Part shown: in pieces, positions 44,374 to 53,048 of the stretch
How positions within the stretch are numbered: position 1 is the first letter of the stretch
Layout of the letters: each line of letters starts with the position of its first letter
Assembly (NCBI RefSeq): GCF_032393985.1
Contig: NZ_CP135918.1
Span: 5,147,724 to 5,211,723 of the forward strand
Length of the DNA: 64,000 bases
Reading direction: 5' to 3'
From: Fischerella sp. JS2
GTDB lineage: Bacteria > Cyanobacteriota > Cyanobacteriia > Cyanobacteriales > Nostocaceae
Program-made: the position numbers and the translations under genes
Notes under the pieces: model-generated
What the model saw: the letters and a program-made list of their open reading frames with translations, nothing else
Databases searched by the model: none
Told to the model about the DNA's origin: nothing

Positions 44374-45645
44374 ATGAAAAAACAACCTCTTCGCATCGCG
44401 CTGATTACAGGATTATATGCGCCATTTTTGACAGGGGTTTCCATCGCGGTACACCAACGAGTGCGCTGGTTACTACAACAGGGACACGAAGTATTTCTAA
44501 TTCATCCAGAAATCAATGACCAGTATCCTGAAGAGGTTGGTAGTCGTCCTATGGCGGGACTCAAAGAACTCCAATCTTTCCCCAAATTTTCTTCTTATGC
44601 ATTTCCCACCCAACCACTAATATTTTATAAATCTCTTCCCCAACCATTACATAATCGCCATTGGAGCGATACCAAATTATTAGAGAACTTTAAACCAGAC
44701 ATTGTGGTAGTTGAAGAAGCACCACAAATGCGAGGATTTTACTCACTTTATTTACAAGGTTACGGTCGCCCTGTAGGTATTGAATACGCTAGAAAAACTG
44801 GCACACCAATTATATCGCTATTCCACACTGATATCGTTGCTTACATTCGCTATTACATGGGCAATCAGTTTTTTAGCTTTATTCGTCCCATGTTACCGAT
44901 GTTAATCAAGCAATTTAGCGAAGCTTACGACTATAACTTCTTTCCTTCGCGAGAACAGCTAGAGAAATATAAAAACTTGAAATCCCAACGCAGCGAATAC
45001 CTACCTTATCAAGGCATAGATTGCCAAAAATTTAATCCTGCCAATATCTGCTACAATCCCATTCCTAACGATAATCGTCCCACCCTTTTGTTTGTTGGAC
45101 GCATTGCTCCTGAAAAAAGTGTCATTCAACTTCTAGATATATACCCAATCGTCGCTGCTAAAATACCTGATGCCCATCTAGTGATCGTCGGTAGTGGCCC
45201 CCAGCAAGAAGAAATCCGTCAACGTGCAGCTAAATTTGGTAAAGGCGTAACAGTTTGGGGAGAGTCTCATGGTACAGAACTATTGGGATGGTATGCACGA
45301 GCGGATGTATTTGTCAATCCATCCGCTACGGAAAACTTTTGTACCTCCACCAACGAAGCCTTAGCCTCGGGAACTCCGGTAGTTGCAGTCAAAGCACCCT
45401 CAACCTCAGAACAAGTAGTTCCCGGACGTAACGGTTTTTTAGCTCAACCAAATAGTCCTTGGGATTTTGCCAACAAAGTAATTAGAATTTTAGAAAATCC
45501 CAACCTCAAACAAGAAATGTCTCTCCACGCTCGTTTTTCCGTTCTCGAATATGATTGGTCTGTATGTATGGAAAAATTTGAACAGAGACTATATCAAATA
45601 GTAGAAAAATCAAACAACTTAGCAACAGCACCTATTTCAAGTTAG
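44374..45645 (+). CDS. hglT: Glycosyltransferase family 4 (candidate HglT)
   Basis: A 423-residue GT-B retaining transferase. ATG at 44374; an in-frame extension upstream is repeat. The N-terminal acceptor domain has ALITGLYAPFLTGVSIAVHQRV. The donor domain has LLFVGRIAPEKSVIQLL and the E-x7-E motif ATENFCTSTNEALASGTPVVA. Similarity in pattern to SqdX-like enzymes. In Anabaena HglT (all5341) adds glucose to the long-chain alcohol and is the last gene of this cluster. The name is by gene order and family, less certain than for hgdA-C. Confidence 0.8.
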   Translation: MKKQPLRIALITGLYAPFLTGVSIAVHQRVRWLLQQGHEVFLIHPEINDQYPEEVGSRPMAGLKELQSFPKFSSYAFPTQPLIFYKSLPQPLHNRHWSDTKLLENFKPDIVVVEEAPQMRGFYSLYLQGYGRPVGIEYARKTGTPIISLFHTDIVAYIRYYMGNQFFSFIRPMLPMLIKQFSEAYDYNFFPSREQLEKYKNLKSQRSEYLPYQGIDCQKFNPANICYNPIPNDNRPTLLFVGRIAPEKSVIQLLDIYPIVAAKIPDAHLVIVGSGPQQEEIRQRAAKFGKGVTVWGESHGTELLGWYARADVFVNPSATENFCTSTNEALASGTPVVAVKAPSTSEQVVPGRNGFLAQPNSPWDFANKVIRILENPNLKQEMSLHARFSVLEYDWSVCMEKFEQRLYQIVEKSNNLATAPISS

Positions 45646-46263
45646 CTAGGGGTTTCTACGCCACGTGACACCACGTGCTAATACAACACGTAGAGTATAT
45701 AATACCCCACCCCAACCCTAAGCAAGATCGCTTAGAGTGCCGTTAGGCAGGTGGGGTATTCCCAAGCAGATATATTGATGGGAGTTGTAATTGCACCAGG
45801 AGCGATACTATTAACTCGGATTTTTCAAAGGTGGCATTACCTTAGCTAGTTAGATAAGGGTAGAGGACAGAAAGTTCTAGATAGTAATTCTGCACTCTGC
45901 TTTCTTAATATCTAAATTGCTAAAGGGGAAAATTAGTAATCTTTCAGCTTGGTTCTACTTTAATAAATCCCTAATATTTACTCAATATATCAAAATAAAT
46001 ATCAAATCTCAGAATTAAATTTACCACACAAACTACATTAATTAATTAGATTAAACAGCTTAATATTTTCCTGAGTTGTCGTTTCTATGACAAACTCATG
46101 ACAATTTTATGAATATTTGTAAAATTAGTAATTTATAACTCTAATCTCAATCTTGAGAAAGATGCGTCTAAGAGACTTCACCTTGTATTTGTTAGTTGCA
46201 AACAATAATTATGTAAATTACACTTTTGTGTATTTAGATAAATTTACTTTCAAGAAAAAAATT
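45646..46263. other. 600-base spacer with a structured segment
   Basis: CACGTGACACCACGTG (45662-45677), then a stem AATACCCCACC/GGTGGGGTATT (45701-45711 with 45750-45760). Near 45780-45850 a short frame MGVVIAPGAILLTR, like part of an SDR enzyme, has decayed (stop after 23 codons). The rest is AT-rich with no gene seen. Confidence 0.4.
45701..45760. terminator. Candidate terminator/structured RNA after glycolipid operon
   Basis: An 11-bp perfect stem (AATACCCCACC with GGTGGGGTATT) encloses a 38-base loop that itself has TAAGC-AAGATC-GCTTA. It follows the glycosyltransferase stop by 55 bases. It has no clear U-run, so a factor-independent terminator is only one option. Confidence 0.45.
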
Positions 46264-46503
46264 ATGAATTTACTAGCAAAAGAATTGCCATCTCCAAAAA
46301 CAATTCAAGAAGCCCCAGTATCAGGTAAAAACCAAGAAACACTCATTGCACATGGTTTACAAAAAGAGCAGTATATTGGCATTTCTGGGCTAGCGATCGC
46401 TTTGATTGCTGCTGTGGGCTTTTTTAGCCGTCGATTTGAATATGCTCTTGTATTTGCTCTGATTCTTAGTGCTATTTTGATAGCTTTGTTTTTAGTAATA
46501 TAA
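46264..46503 (+). CDS. Small membrane protein upstream of NDH-2
   Basis: A 79-residue protein from ATG at 46264 (MNLLAKELPSPKTIQ). Residues about 40-78 form two membrane helices (YIGISGLAIALIAAVGFF and YALVFALILSAILIALFLVI) joined by RRFE. The first 35 residues are polar. No family is recognised. It is 64 bases ahead of the NDH-2 gene on the same strand and may serve it. Confidence 0.65.
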   Translation: MNLLAKELPSPKTIQEAPVSGKNQETLIAHGLQKEQYIGISGLAIALIAAVGFFSRRFEYALVFALILSAILIALFLVI

Positions 46504-46567
46504 GCAGAAAATAGAAGGAAAAGTAATACGAATTAAATATATAAAAATCTAAAAATAAGAGGTTCTT

Positions 46568-47935
46568 ATGAACAGTCCAATTTATCAAACTGTGATTATC
46601 GGTGGTGGTTTTACGGGACTATTTACAGCATTACACCTAGCACATGAACACTATCCCCGTTCTGTAATCTTGATTGATAAAAATGAACGCTTTTGTTTTA
46701 AGCCACTACTCTATGAATATTTTGATGGTGAGATGGACACCTTTCAAGTTGTACCACGGTTTTCGGAATTACTTCAAGGTAGCGGTGTGATTTTTGTTCA
46801 AGATACAGTACAGTCGATAGACCTGCATCAAAAGGAAGTTAAATTAGTTTCGGGAAACTCCTACAAATACAGTAACTTAGTATTAGCTTTGGGCAGTGTT
46901 ACTGGCTATCATCACATTGAAGGTGCTAAAGAAAATGCTTTCCCTTTCTGGACGCAAGCAGATGCGATCGCTCTTGATCGGCATTTACGCGACTGTTTAC
47001 AAAAAGCCGTCCAAATAGACAATATAGAACAACGTCGAAAACTATTAACAGTCGTTATAGTTGGTGGTGGCCCTAGTGGTGTAGAAATGGCTGCAACTTT
47101 AGGAGACTTTCTCCCCCATTGGTATGCGGCTTTAGGGGGTAATTCTACTGAAATTCGTGTGGTTCTCCTCAATCATGGTCAAGAAATTCTTGAGGGTGAT
47201 ATTAACGATTTGTTACGCCAAATTGCAGAAAAAGAATTACAAAAACGCACTGTACCAATTGAAATTCTTAGGGGAGCAGAAGCCACTGCTGTTCACCCTC
47301 ACGCCATTGAATATAAGAGCAATGGTGAAGTAAAAACATTGCCAACATACACTACAATTTGGACAGCTGGCACTTCTACCCATCCCTTGATCCAAGACTT
47401 ACCAATTACGCAAGAACATCGAGATCATCATGGTCGTCCCCTAGTGACTCCCACAATGCAATTGCTTGACTTTCCAGAAGTTTTTGCAGGTGGTGATTGT
47501 GCAGCAGTTCAGGATACTTCGCTACCACCTACAGCTCAAGTTGCTTATCAACAAGGAGCTAATATTGCTCAGAATTTGAAAGCGATCGCTCTCGGAGAAG
47601 ACCCCAAACCTACTAAGGTAAATATTCGGGGAACTCTCTTGAAATTGGGGGTAAATGATGCTGCTGCTAATCTATTCAATGTTTTTGAAGTTGTAGGTGA
47701 ACCCGCGCATTTTATCCGTCAAGGCACTTATTTAACCTTATTACCAACGCCAATTCATGACTTTAAAGCTACAACTGAATGGCTGGACGAAGAAATTTTT
47801 CATCATCATATCGACCCCCACGATGTCGGTAAAAAAGTGGTGCAAGCGGTGGAATTAGTTGGTGCAGGAGTTGTTGGTATTTTAGTGGCAAGAAAATTAT
47901 TAAAAATGTTGGGTGATGAGGAGAAAAAGGAATAA
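46568..47935 (+). CDS. Type II NADH dehydrogenase (NDH-2)
   Basis: A 455-residue FAD-dependent, non-proton-pumping NAD(P)H:quinone oxidoreductase. FAD motif QTVIIGGGFTGLFTALHLA at the start, NAD-binding VVIVGGGPSGVEMAATLG near 160-180, and GGDCAAV near 315. The C-terminus (about 415-450) is amphipathic/hydrophobic (KVVQAVELVGAGVVGILVARKLLKML), giving membrane attachment. Length and motifs are normal. Possibly an operon with the small membrane protein just upstream. Confidence 0.92.
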   Translation: MNSPIYQTVIIGGGFTGLFTALHLAHEHYPRSVILIDKNERFCFKPLLYEYFDGEMDTFQVVPRFSELLQGSGVIFVQDTVQSIDLHQKEVKLVSGNSYKYSNLVLALGSVTGYHHIEGAKENAFPFWTQADAIALDRHLRDCLQKAVQIDNIEQRRKLLTVVIVGGGPSGVEMAATLGDFLPHWYAALGGNSTEIRVVLLNHGQEILEGDINDLLRQIAEKELQKRTVPIEILRGAEATAVHPHAIEYKSNGEVKTLPTYTTIWTAGTSTHPLIQDLPITQEHRDHHGRPLVTPTMQLLDFPEVFAGGDCAAVQDTSLPPTAQVAYQQGANIAQNLKAIALGEDPKPTKVNIRGTLLKLGVNDAAANLFNVFEVVGEPAHFIRQGTYLTLLPTPIHDFKATTEWLDEEIFHHHIDPHDVGKKVVQAVELVGAGVVGILVARKLLKMLGDEEKKE

Positions 47936-47958
47936 TTTGCCAACAGCCAAAGTCCAAA

Positions 47959-48972
47959 TTACAGCACTGTAACCTTTTTCCCAGTTTCTAATATGACTTC
48001 TAATCCTTCTGATGTTTGTATGACATTAGTATTAAAAGCTGCACAAAGAGATTGCATACGGTGACAGATAGTAGTAAACTCTTTGCCCTTTGCTAGCTCA
48101 ACCTGCGCGTATTTTAAAATCACAGGTATCAAACGCAACTTATATAAGCTGCGATCGCTCACTTCCACCAGAAACACAAAAGACCAATCGTTACGCAACA
48201 GAGGATCAACTACATAGTCATCCAGAAAATCCCCTGTGTCATAAAGAATTAGCCCCTGTTTGTAGTGTTCTACACCTTGGAAGATATGAGCAGAATGACC
48301 ATGAAAGATATCTACACCCCTATCCACCACTGCGCGAGCAAACTGGCGAAAGTGGGGCGGTGGTGAGATGACCATATTTGATCCCCAATGGGCAGAGAGG
48401 ATAACCAACTTAGCCCCTGCTTGGCGTAACTGCACCACCGCAGATTCAATCAGTGATAAAGTTAACGGATTAGAATTGATTTCTAAATAATTAGTACCTG
48501 GAGAATCCTTAGTTGCCGCAAAATCAGGCTCGTTATCTGTAAGGGCAATGATACCAACACGCAGACCAACAATATCCATGATGATTGGAGTTGTAGCCTG
48601 AGTGATATCCCGACCCGCCCCAGCATGGCAAATTCCGGCAGCATCAAGGTATTTTAGTGTATCTAGTAACCCCTGGTCGTCGAAGTCGAGAATGTGGTTG
48701 TTGGCAAGACTAACACACTGAATATTAGCAATACGAAGTACTTCTACTGCGGCGGGGTCAGCGCGGAAATAAAACACTTTTGCTGTTCTCCCACACTTGT
48801 GAGTGTGTTGAGTAATGGCACATTCCAAATTAGCTATGACAGCATCCGCACCGCGCAAAATTGGTAAGACATCACCCCATAAGCATTCTGCTGCTGTGTG
48901 GGTAATCTCTTCGTTGACCCCCCGACCCAGCATGACATCCCCGATAAATGCTAAAGTGACGGACTTTGCCAT
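47959..48972 (-). CDS. CapA-family protein (poly-gamma-glutamate-like phosphoesterase fold)
   Basis: A 337-residue protein of the CapA/metallophosphatase fold. ATG at 48972 (MAKSVTLAFIGDVMLGRGV). Metal-site motifs are GDVMLGR, NLECAIT, LANNHILDF, GAKLVILSAHWG and GHSAHIFQG. No signal peptide is seen from this start, so it may be cytosolic. CapA proteins take part in poly-gamma-glutamate export, but many cyanobacterial ones have unknown substrates. It converges with NDH-2 and lies 47 bases after the second HPF fusion on the same strand. Confidence 0.85.
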   Translation of the reverse strand: MAKSVTLAFIGDVMLGRGVNEEITHTAAECLWGDVLPILRGADAVIANLECAITQHTHKCGRTAKVFYFRADPAAVEVLRIANIQCVSLANNHILDFDDQGLLDTLKYLDAAGICHAGAGRDITQATTPIIMDIVGLRVGIIALTDNEPDFAATKDSPGTNYLEINSNPLTLSLIESAVVQLRQAGAKLVILSAHWGSNMVISPPPHFRQFARAVVDRGVDIFHGHSAHIFQGVEHYKQGLILYDTGDFLDDYVVDPLLRNDWSFVFLVEVSDRSLYKLRLIPVILKYAQVELAKGKEFTTICHRMQSLCAAFNTNVIQTSEGLEVILETGKKVTVL

Positions 48973-49019
48973 AGCCTGTTTTGTATTTTTTGTTAAGAAA
49001 GTGCCTGAAATCAACAGCT

Positions 49020-49586
49020 TCAACTTTGTAGGTGATGCTTACCAATCAGTCTGACAGTGCTAGCTTGAAGTCCTTTGTCACCTCCTTCTTCTGCAAAACG
49101 AACTTCGTCTCCCACTTGCAACTGCTTGAAATCACCATTGAATAGACTGTTGCGGTGAAAATAAATTTCCTTACCATCAGGTGTTTCGATGAAGCCGTAG
49201 CCTTTATCTGGGAATAATGTCACAATTTGTCCATGAGGCTGCACTTCATGAGTCTTGGTTTCGTGCCGTAGCATACTAATATGGTCTTGCAGCTTGCGCT
49301 TGGCTGCATCAAAGGCATCACGAATTGCTACATAGATATCTTTGTGGGATTGACGTTCAGGCGGGTCACGTTTAACAATTATTTCCCCATTTGGCACAGT
49401 GATGTCAATTCGCACCTGATAAAGTTTGCCATTCCGGTGATGTCGATGTGGCGCATCAATTATGACTCGACAACTAGTAATTCTGTCATAGAAGCGATCT
49501 AGCTTATCAGCTAAAGAGCGAATTTTTGCTTCTACAGCTTCTGATGGTGGGATGTTGTGAAAGGTGACTTGTAGTGGGATTCTCAT
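49020..49586 (-). CDS. HPF/RaiA-like protein fused to a cold-shock domain (paralogue 2)
   Basis: A 188-residue fusion with the same order as 15845-16474. The HPF domain (LQVTFHNIPPSEAVEAKIRSLADKLDRFYDRITSC, YQVRIDITVP, IRDAFDAAKRKL) covers residues 1-105. The cold-shock domain has GQIVTLFPDKGYGFIETPDG and EIYFHRNSLF. AGGAG lies seven bases before the ATG. The two copies in one window suggest duplication. Ribosome and RNA binding are inferred from the domains. Confidence 0.88.
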   Translation of the reverse strand: MRIPLQVTFHNIPPSEAVEAKIRSLADKLDRFYDRITSCRVIIDAPHRHHRNGKLYQVRIDITVPNGEIIVKRDPPERQSHKDIYVAIRDAFDAAKRKLQDHISMLRHETKTHEVQPHGQIVTLFPDKGYGFIETPDGKEIYFHRNSLFNGDFKQLQVGDEVRFAEEGGDKGLQASTVRLIGKHHLQS

Positions 49587-49649
49587 GATTTCTCCTATTT
49601 CTCAAGTATCTCTTGCCTTGATTGATAAGTTGCTCAGGCAAGATGCTAA

Positions 49650-49814
49650 TTAAGATGCATTTTCCCAATCACTCAGCAACTCATGCTCTTGCTTCACTGG
49701 GAGTTGCCGGAGGGGAACTCGAGGAGTGCCTATATTTATTGGATATTGAGATAACCGTTTTTTCTTAATTTGCTTTTTTACCTGCAAATTTGGATTAGTG
49801 GTTGTGATGGTCAT
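49650..49814 (-). CDS. 54-residue basic protein with strong ribosome site
   Basis: Frame MTITTTNPNLQVKKQIKKKR followed by LSQYPINIGTPRVPLRQLPV and an acidic end HELLSDWENAS. The ATG at 49814 is preceded by GGAGGTGAG at a normal distance, an almost perfect anti-16S sequence. Basic centre, acidic tail. It is upstream of the HPF gene on the same strand (64 bases). No family is recognised. Confidence 0.6.
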   Translation of the reverse strand: MTITTTNPNLQVKKQIKKKRLSQYPINIGTPRVPLRQLPVKQEHELLSDWENAS

Positions 49815-50286
49815 TATACTCACCTCCCACACTAAATCTGGAAGGAAAATCATTATATGGGCGCTCTATGTAGCAGCAATTACAACCCAGTAGTCAATAT
49901 AATTTGAATTTTGAACTTTAATTATTACTACTCTGCTTTCAATTTCTATTATTTCTCTAAAAGCTATTGTCAGCAAGGAAAAGATAAAAAAATATATAAA
50001 AATCAAACGTCGGATTTCGACAAACAGAAGTTAAAAAAAATAGAAAGTTTTGATTACTTGATGGTTGAGCCAGTGGCGATCCCGTCGTCTATGAGGTCGA
50101 TACACTCTGGTGGGATTCCCTTTGCTTTGACTAGTAACGTGCGTTAACTTGACTTCGTGTCTTTGTGCCTTGGTAGTTTAGATAAAATGTTATTTTTCAC
50201 CACAAAGATACTAAGACACAAAGGTTAACTATGTATATATTGAATAATCCGCATTGTTTGTAAATCTATTGAGCTATCCTTATTAG
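49815..50286. other. Spacer with repeat and phosphoribosyltransferase-like remnant
   Basis: AT-rich up to about 50050. Minus strand 50073-50138 reads LLVKAKGIPPECIDLIDDG then IATGSTIK, stop on both sides, resembling a phosphoribosyltransferase PRPP-loop. 50155-50225 contains the CTTTGTGCC/CACAAAG inverted repeat. No full gene is seen. Confidence 0.4.
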
Positions 50287-51828
50287 TTATTTCATCCTTG
50301 CCAACAAATGCTCTCCCACTCGTAATGCATTTGCCATAATCGTTAGTGATGGATTTACAGCAGAACTTGAAGGGAAAAAGCTACTATCAACAACATAAAG
50401 ATTATCGACATCGTGGGTGCGACAATTAAGATCAAGTACAGAATTTCTAGAGTGTTTGCCAAAACGACAAGTACCACATTGATGTCCAACTTCTTTCAAA
50501 GTCATTTGTTGAGGAAAAACAACAGAAACATGCCCTTGATGAGATGGTAGTTTCATTGATTGTAAAGTTGCAACCCAGCGCTTTATAAAACGATTAAAGG
50601 TTTGTTCATTATTCTTGGTATAATCAATAGAAATTTGCTCACCTTTAACATACACACGGTTATGAGGATTTGGTAAATCTTCAGTGATTAGCAACCAAGA
50701 AACAGAATGAGTTGCTACTGCTTGGGCAATAAATTTGGGTGTCAAAGGTGGTGCATAAGCAGCAACTCTATTTGTGGTGATATTCCCTAGTAATTGGACG
50801 CTTCCCATAGGGAAAGGGAAATTTTTTTCACCCCAATAAAAATCATTGACAGCTATTGTTTTGGGAAAAACTGTAGGATTAAATTTTGTAGATAAGGCCA
50901 TGACTACCCCAAATTTATGAGCCATGTAATTTCGCCCTACTAGATTAGAGCTATTGGCTAATCCATTGGGATGTTGATCATTGGCAGATTGCAGTAATAA
51001 TACTGCTGAGTTGACTGCACCACAAGCTAAAACAACAATATCTCCCGAAAAAATATGTCGTTTACCAGCGATTTCTGCTACTACCCCGGTAACTTCTCTA
51101 CCAGATGCACTTGTATGCAGACGTAGGACTTTGGCTTGAGTAATTAAAGTCACGTTTTGATTAGCTATGGCTGGACGCACACAGTTAATATCAGCATCAG
51201 CTTTAGCATTTAAAAAACATGGAAAACCATCACAAGTATCACAACGAATACAAGTACTTAAAAAACGACTAGCTTCATTGAGTTTAATACCAAGTGGTAG
51301 ATAAAATGGATGTAAGCCTTTGTCTTTTAAACCATCATTAATTTCTTGAATATATGGTTCGTGGCTAATAGGAGGAAAGGGGTAATCTTCACTAGTTTGA
51401 GGTTCAGTAGGATCTAAATTTCGTTGACCATGTACTTCATATAGTTTTTCGGCTTCCGTGTAATATGGGGCAAAATCTTGATATTTTAATGGCCATTCGG
51501 GAGAGATACCATCTTGATGAAAAACTCTATTAAAGTCCTGTTCACGAAATCTAAATAATGCCCCGCCATAAAATTTAGTATTACCGCCAACATAATAGTG
51601 TGTGACTGGACGAATTATTTTACCACATTTGTCATACCAAACTTCTTGAGGGCGATAACATTCTTTTTGAAAAATTAGCCGAGAATCCCAATTTGCTTTT
51701 TCTTTAGGTACAAAAGAGCCTCTTTCGAGTAGCAAAATTTTCTTACCACTTGGTGCTAATTTAGATGCTAGCGTTCCACCACCAGCACCCGTACCAATGA
51801 TGATGACATCATAATGACTATCAGCCAT
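50287..51828 (-). CDS. GMC-family FAD oxidoreductase
   Basis: A 513-residue flavoprotein. FAD motif VIIIGTGAGGGTLASKLA at the start, GGNTKFYGGALFRFR, and the C-terminal GMC signature GTCRFGKHSRNSVLDLNCRTHD ... VDSSFFPSSSAVNPSLTIMANALRV. Near residue 192 is CIRCDTCDGFPC, four Cys in twelve residues, as in some bacterial GMC enzymes. It probably oxidises an alcohol or sugar with an unknown acceptor. It is downstream of the SDR gene, 390 bases away. Confidence 0.88.
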   Translation of the reverse strand: MADSHYDVIIIGTGAGGGTLASKLAPSGKKILLLERGSFVPKEKANWDSRLIFQKECYRPQEVWYDKCGKIIRPVTHYYVGGNTKFYGGALFRFREQDFNRVFHQDGISPEWPLKYQDFAPYYTEAEKLYEVHGQRNLDPTEPQTSEDYPFPPISHEPYIQEINDGLKDKGLHPFYLPLGIKLNEASRFLSTCIRCDTCDGFPCFLNAKADADINCVRPAIANQNVTLITQAKVLRLHTSASGREVTGVVAEIAGKRHIFSGDIVVLACGAVNSAVLLLQSANDQHPNGLANSSNLVGRNYMAHKFGVVMALSTKFNPTVFPKTIAVNDFYWGEKNFPFPMGSVQLLGNITTNRVAAYAPPLTPKFIAQAVATHSVSWLLITEDLPNPHNRVYVKGEQISIDYTKNNEQTFNRFIKRWVATLQSMKLPSHQGHVSVVFPQQMTLKEVGHQCGTCRFGKHSRNSVLDLNCRTHDVDNLYVVDSSFFPSSSAVNPSLTIMANALRVGEHLLARMK

Positions 51829-52214
51829 TTTTTCTCCGTCGGTTGAGTTCGTGGTAATGCATCAGGTGTGAGGAGAGAAGAGAATAATGATGAACAACAC
51901 TAAATAAAAAAACCTAATGACAAGTATAAATAGCAGCTATATAAAGTATTTAAGCATCTTTATAAAGATGACACACTGCTAAAGATGTTTGTCAAGTGTA
52001 ATCTATCAAGCGAAGTAAATTTATAAAAAATCAAATAATTAGAATTTTCAGTAATTAATTTTGCAGTTTTAATGTAATAAATATGATGTTTTATTCAATT
52101 TTTATTAAATATGGTAATCAAGACCTTAAAAACTTGATATCAAATATATATAAGGATTTGTAGTAAGCACTTTAGTCCTTACTACAAACAATTGAAAGTT
52201 GGTGTCAAAGACTA
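51829..52214. other. Spacer between GMC and SDR genes
   Basis: AT-rich. At 52160-52191 the palindrome TTTGTAGTAAG...CTTACTACAAA, with about 10 bases in the loop, lies just past the SDR stop and looks like a terminator of that gene. The same family appears at 53600-53650. The GMC promoter should be in 51840-52150. Confidence 0.5.
52158..52191. terminator. TTTGTAGTAAG palindrome after SDR gene
   Basis: Arms TTTGTAGTAAG and CTTACTACAAA flank CACTTTAGTC. It is located 24 bases beyond the SDR stop on its transcript. A related palindrome (TTTGTAGTGAGGACTTTAGTC) follows the TPR gene stop at about 53600. Confidence 0.55.
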
Positions 52215-53048
52215 CTACTGATGTGAACGTCTTTCAGCTAGTATTTGATTTTCTGCACAAGTTTGGTTGAGATTGGTTAAACCAATCCAACGGTAAATAG
52301 CATCTCCAAATTCTGGAAAAAGTTGTACATTAGAAAAGAGAAGCCTGGTTAGTAATCCATCAAGGATGACTTCTGCTTTGTTGTTTTTGATGGCATCTAT
52401 AACTGCGATCGCTACGGTTTTTGGTTCAGAAACACGCGCTAGTTTGGGTGCTGGTAAGCCAAATTTCAAATACATCCCTGCTTTTGTGTATCCTGGACAA
52501 ATCACAGAAACGCCTACGTTAGTATCAATTAATTCTTGCCGCATTGCATCTGTCCACATAATTAAACCAGCTTTACTGGCAGAATAAATGCTGTTGTAAG
52601 GCGCTCCTTTTTTCCCAGAACCAGAGGAAATATTGACAATGTGACCACTATTACGTTCCAACATACTCGGTAATACTAACCGAGTTAATTCCATTCCTGC
52701 TAATAGATTAGTTATCAGTATTGACTGGATATCATTGAGAGAGTAATTTTGAAAAGGTCTATATTTTTCAATCGCAGCATTATTAATCAAAACATCAATT
52801 TGACCTACATGTTGATTAATTTGCTGGACAAGTAATGGTAATTCTTCTAATTTGCTGATATCAAAGGGAATGCTGAGGTATGTACCACCAGCAACTTCTA
52901 CTTCAGCACGGATATTTTCTAATTTTTCTTGGGAACGAGAAACACCAACTACAGTTGCTTTTTCTTTTGCTAGCGCCCGAGCAATAAATACTCCTATACC
53001 ACCCGCAGCACCAGTTAAAACTACTGTCTTCCCTGCAAGATTTTTCAT
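52215..53048 (-). CDS. Short-chain dehydrogenase/reductase, HetN-like
   Basis: A 277-residue classical SDR. ATG at 53048 (MKNLAGKTVVLTG); the longer frame is GTTGATT repeat. It has the NADP motif VVLTGAAGGIGVFIARALA, NNAAIE, the catalytic Ser (ISSGSG) and YSASK. It resembles HetN of Anabaena over its length (LIMWTDAMRQEL, ICPGYTKAGM). However, the HetN segment that gives ERGSGR reads ERNSGH here, so it lacks the RGSGR pentapeptide. The likely role is a ketoacyl- or polyol-type reductase. Confidence 0.82.
   Translation of the reverse strand: MKNLAGKTVVLTGAAGGIGVFIARALAKEKATVVGVSRSQEKLENIRAEVEVAGGTYLSIPFDISKLEELPLLVQQINQHVGQIDVLINNAAIEKYRPFQNYSLNDIQSILITNLLAGMELTRLVLPSMLERNSGHIVNISSGSGKKGAPYNSIYSASKAGLIMWTDAMRQELIDTNVGVSVICPGYTKAGMYLKFGLPAPKLARVSEPKTVAIAVIDAIKNNKAEVILDGLLTRLLFSNVQLFPEFGDAIYRWIGLTNLNQTCAENQILAERRSHQ

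Noticed and set aside
45780-45850. Short SDR-like frame MGVVIAPGAILLTR
   Set aside because: Only 23 codons, no ribosome site; at best a decayed fragment, so it is noted only in the spacer entry.
49911-50147. 78-residue plus-strand frame
   Set aside because: Composition is Tyr/Asn/Lys-rich AT DNA, then antisense to the phosphoribosyltransferase-like remnant; no ribosome site.
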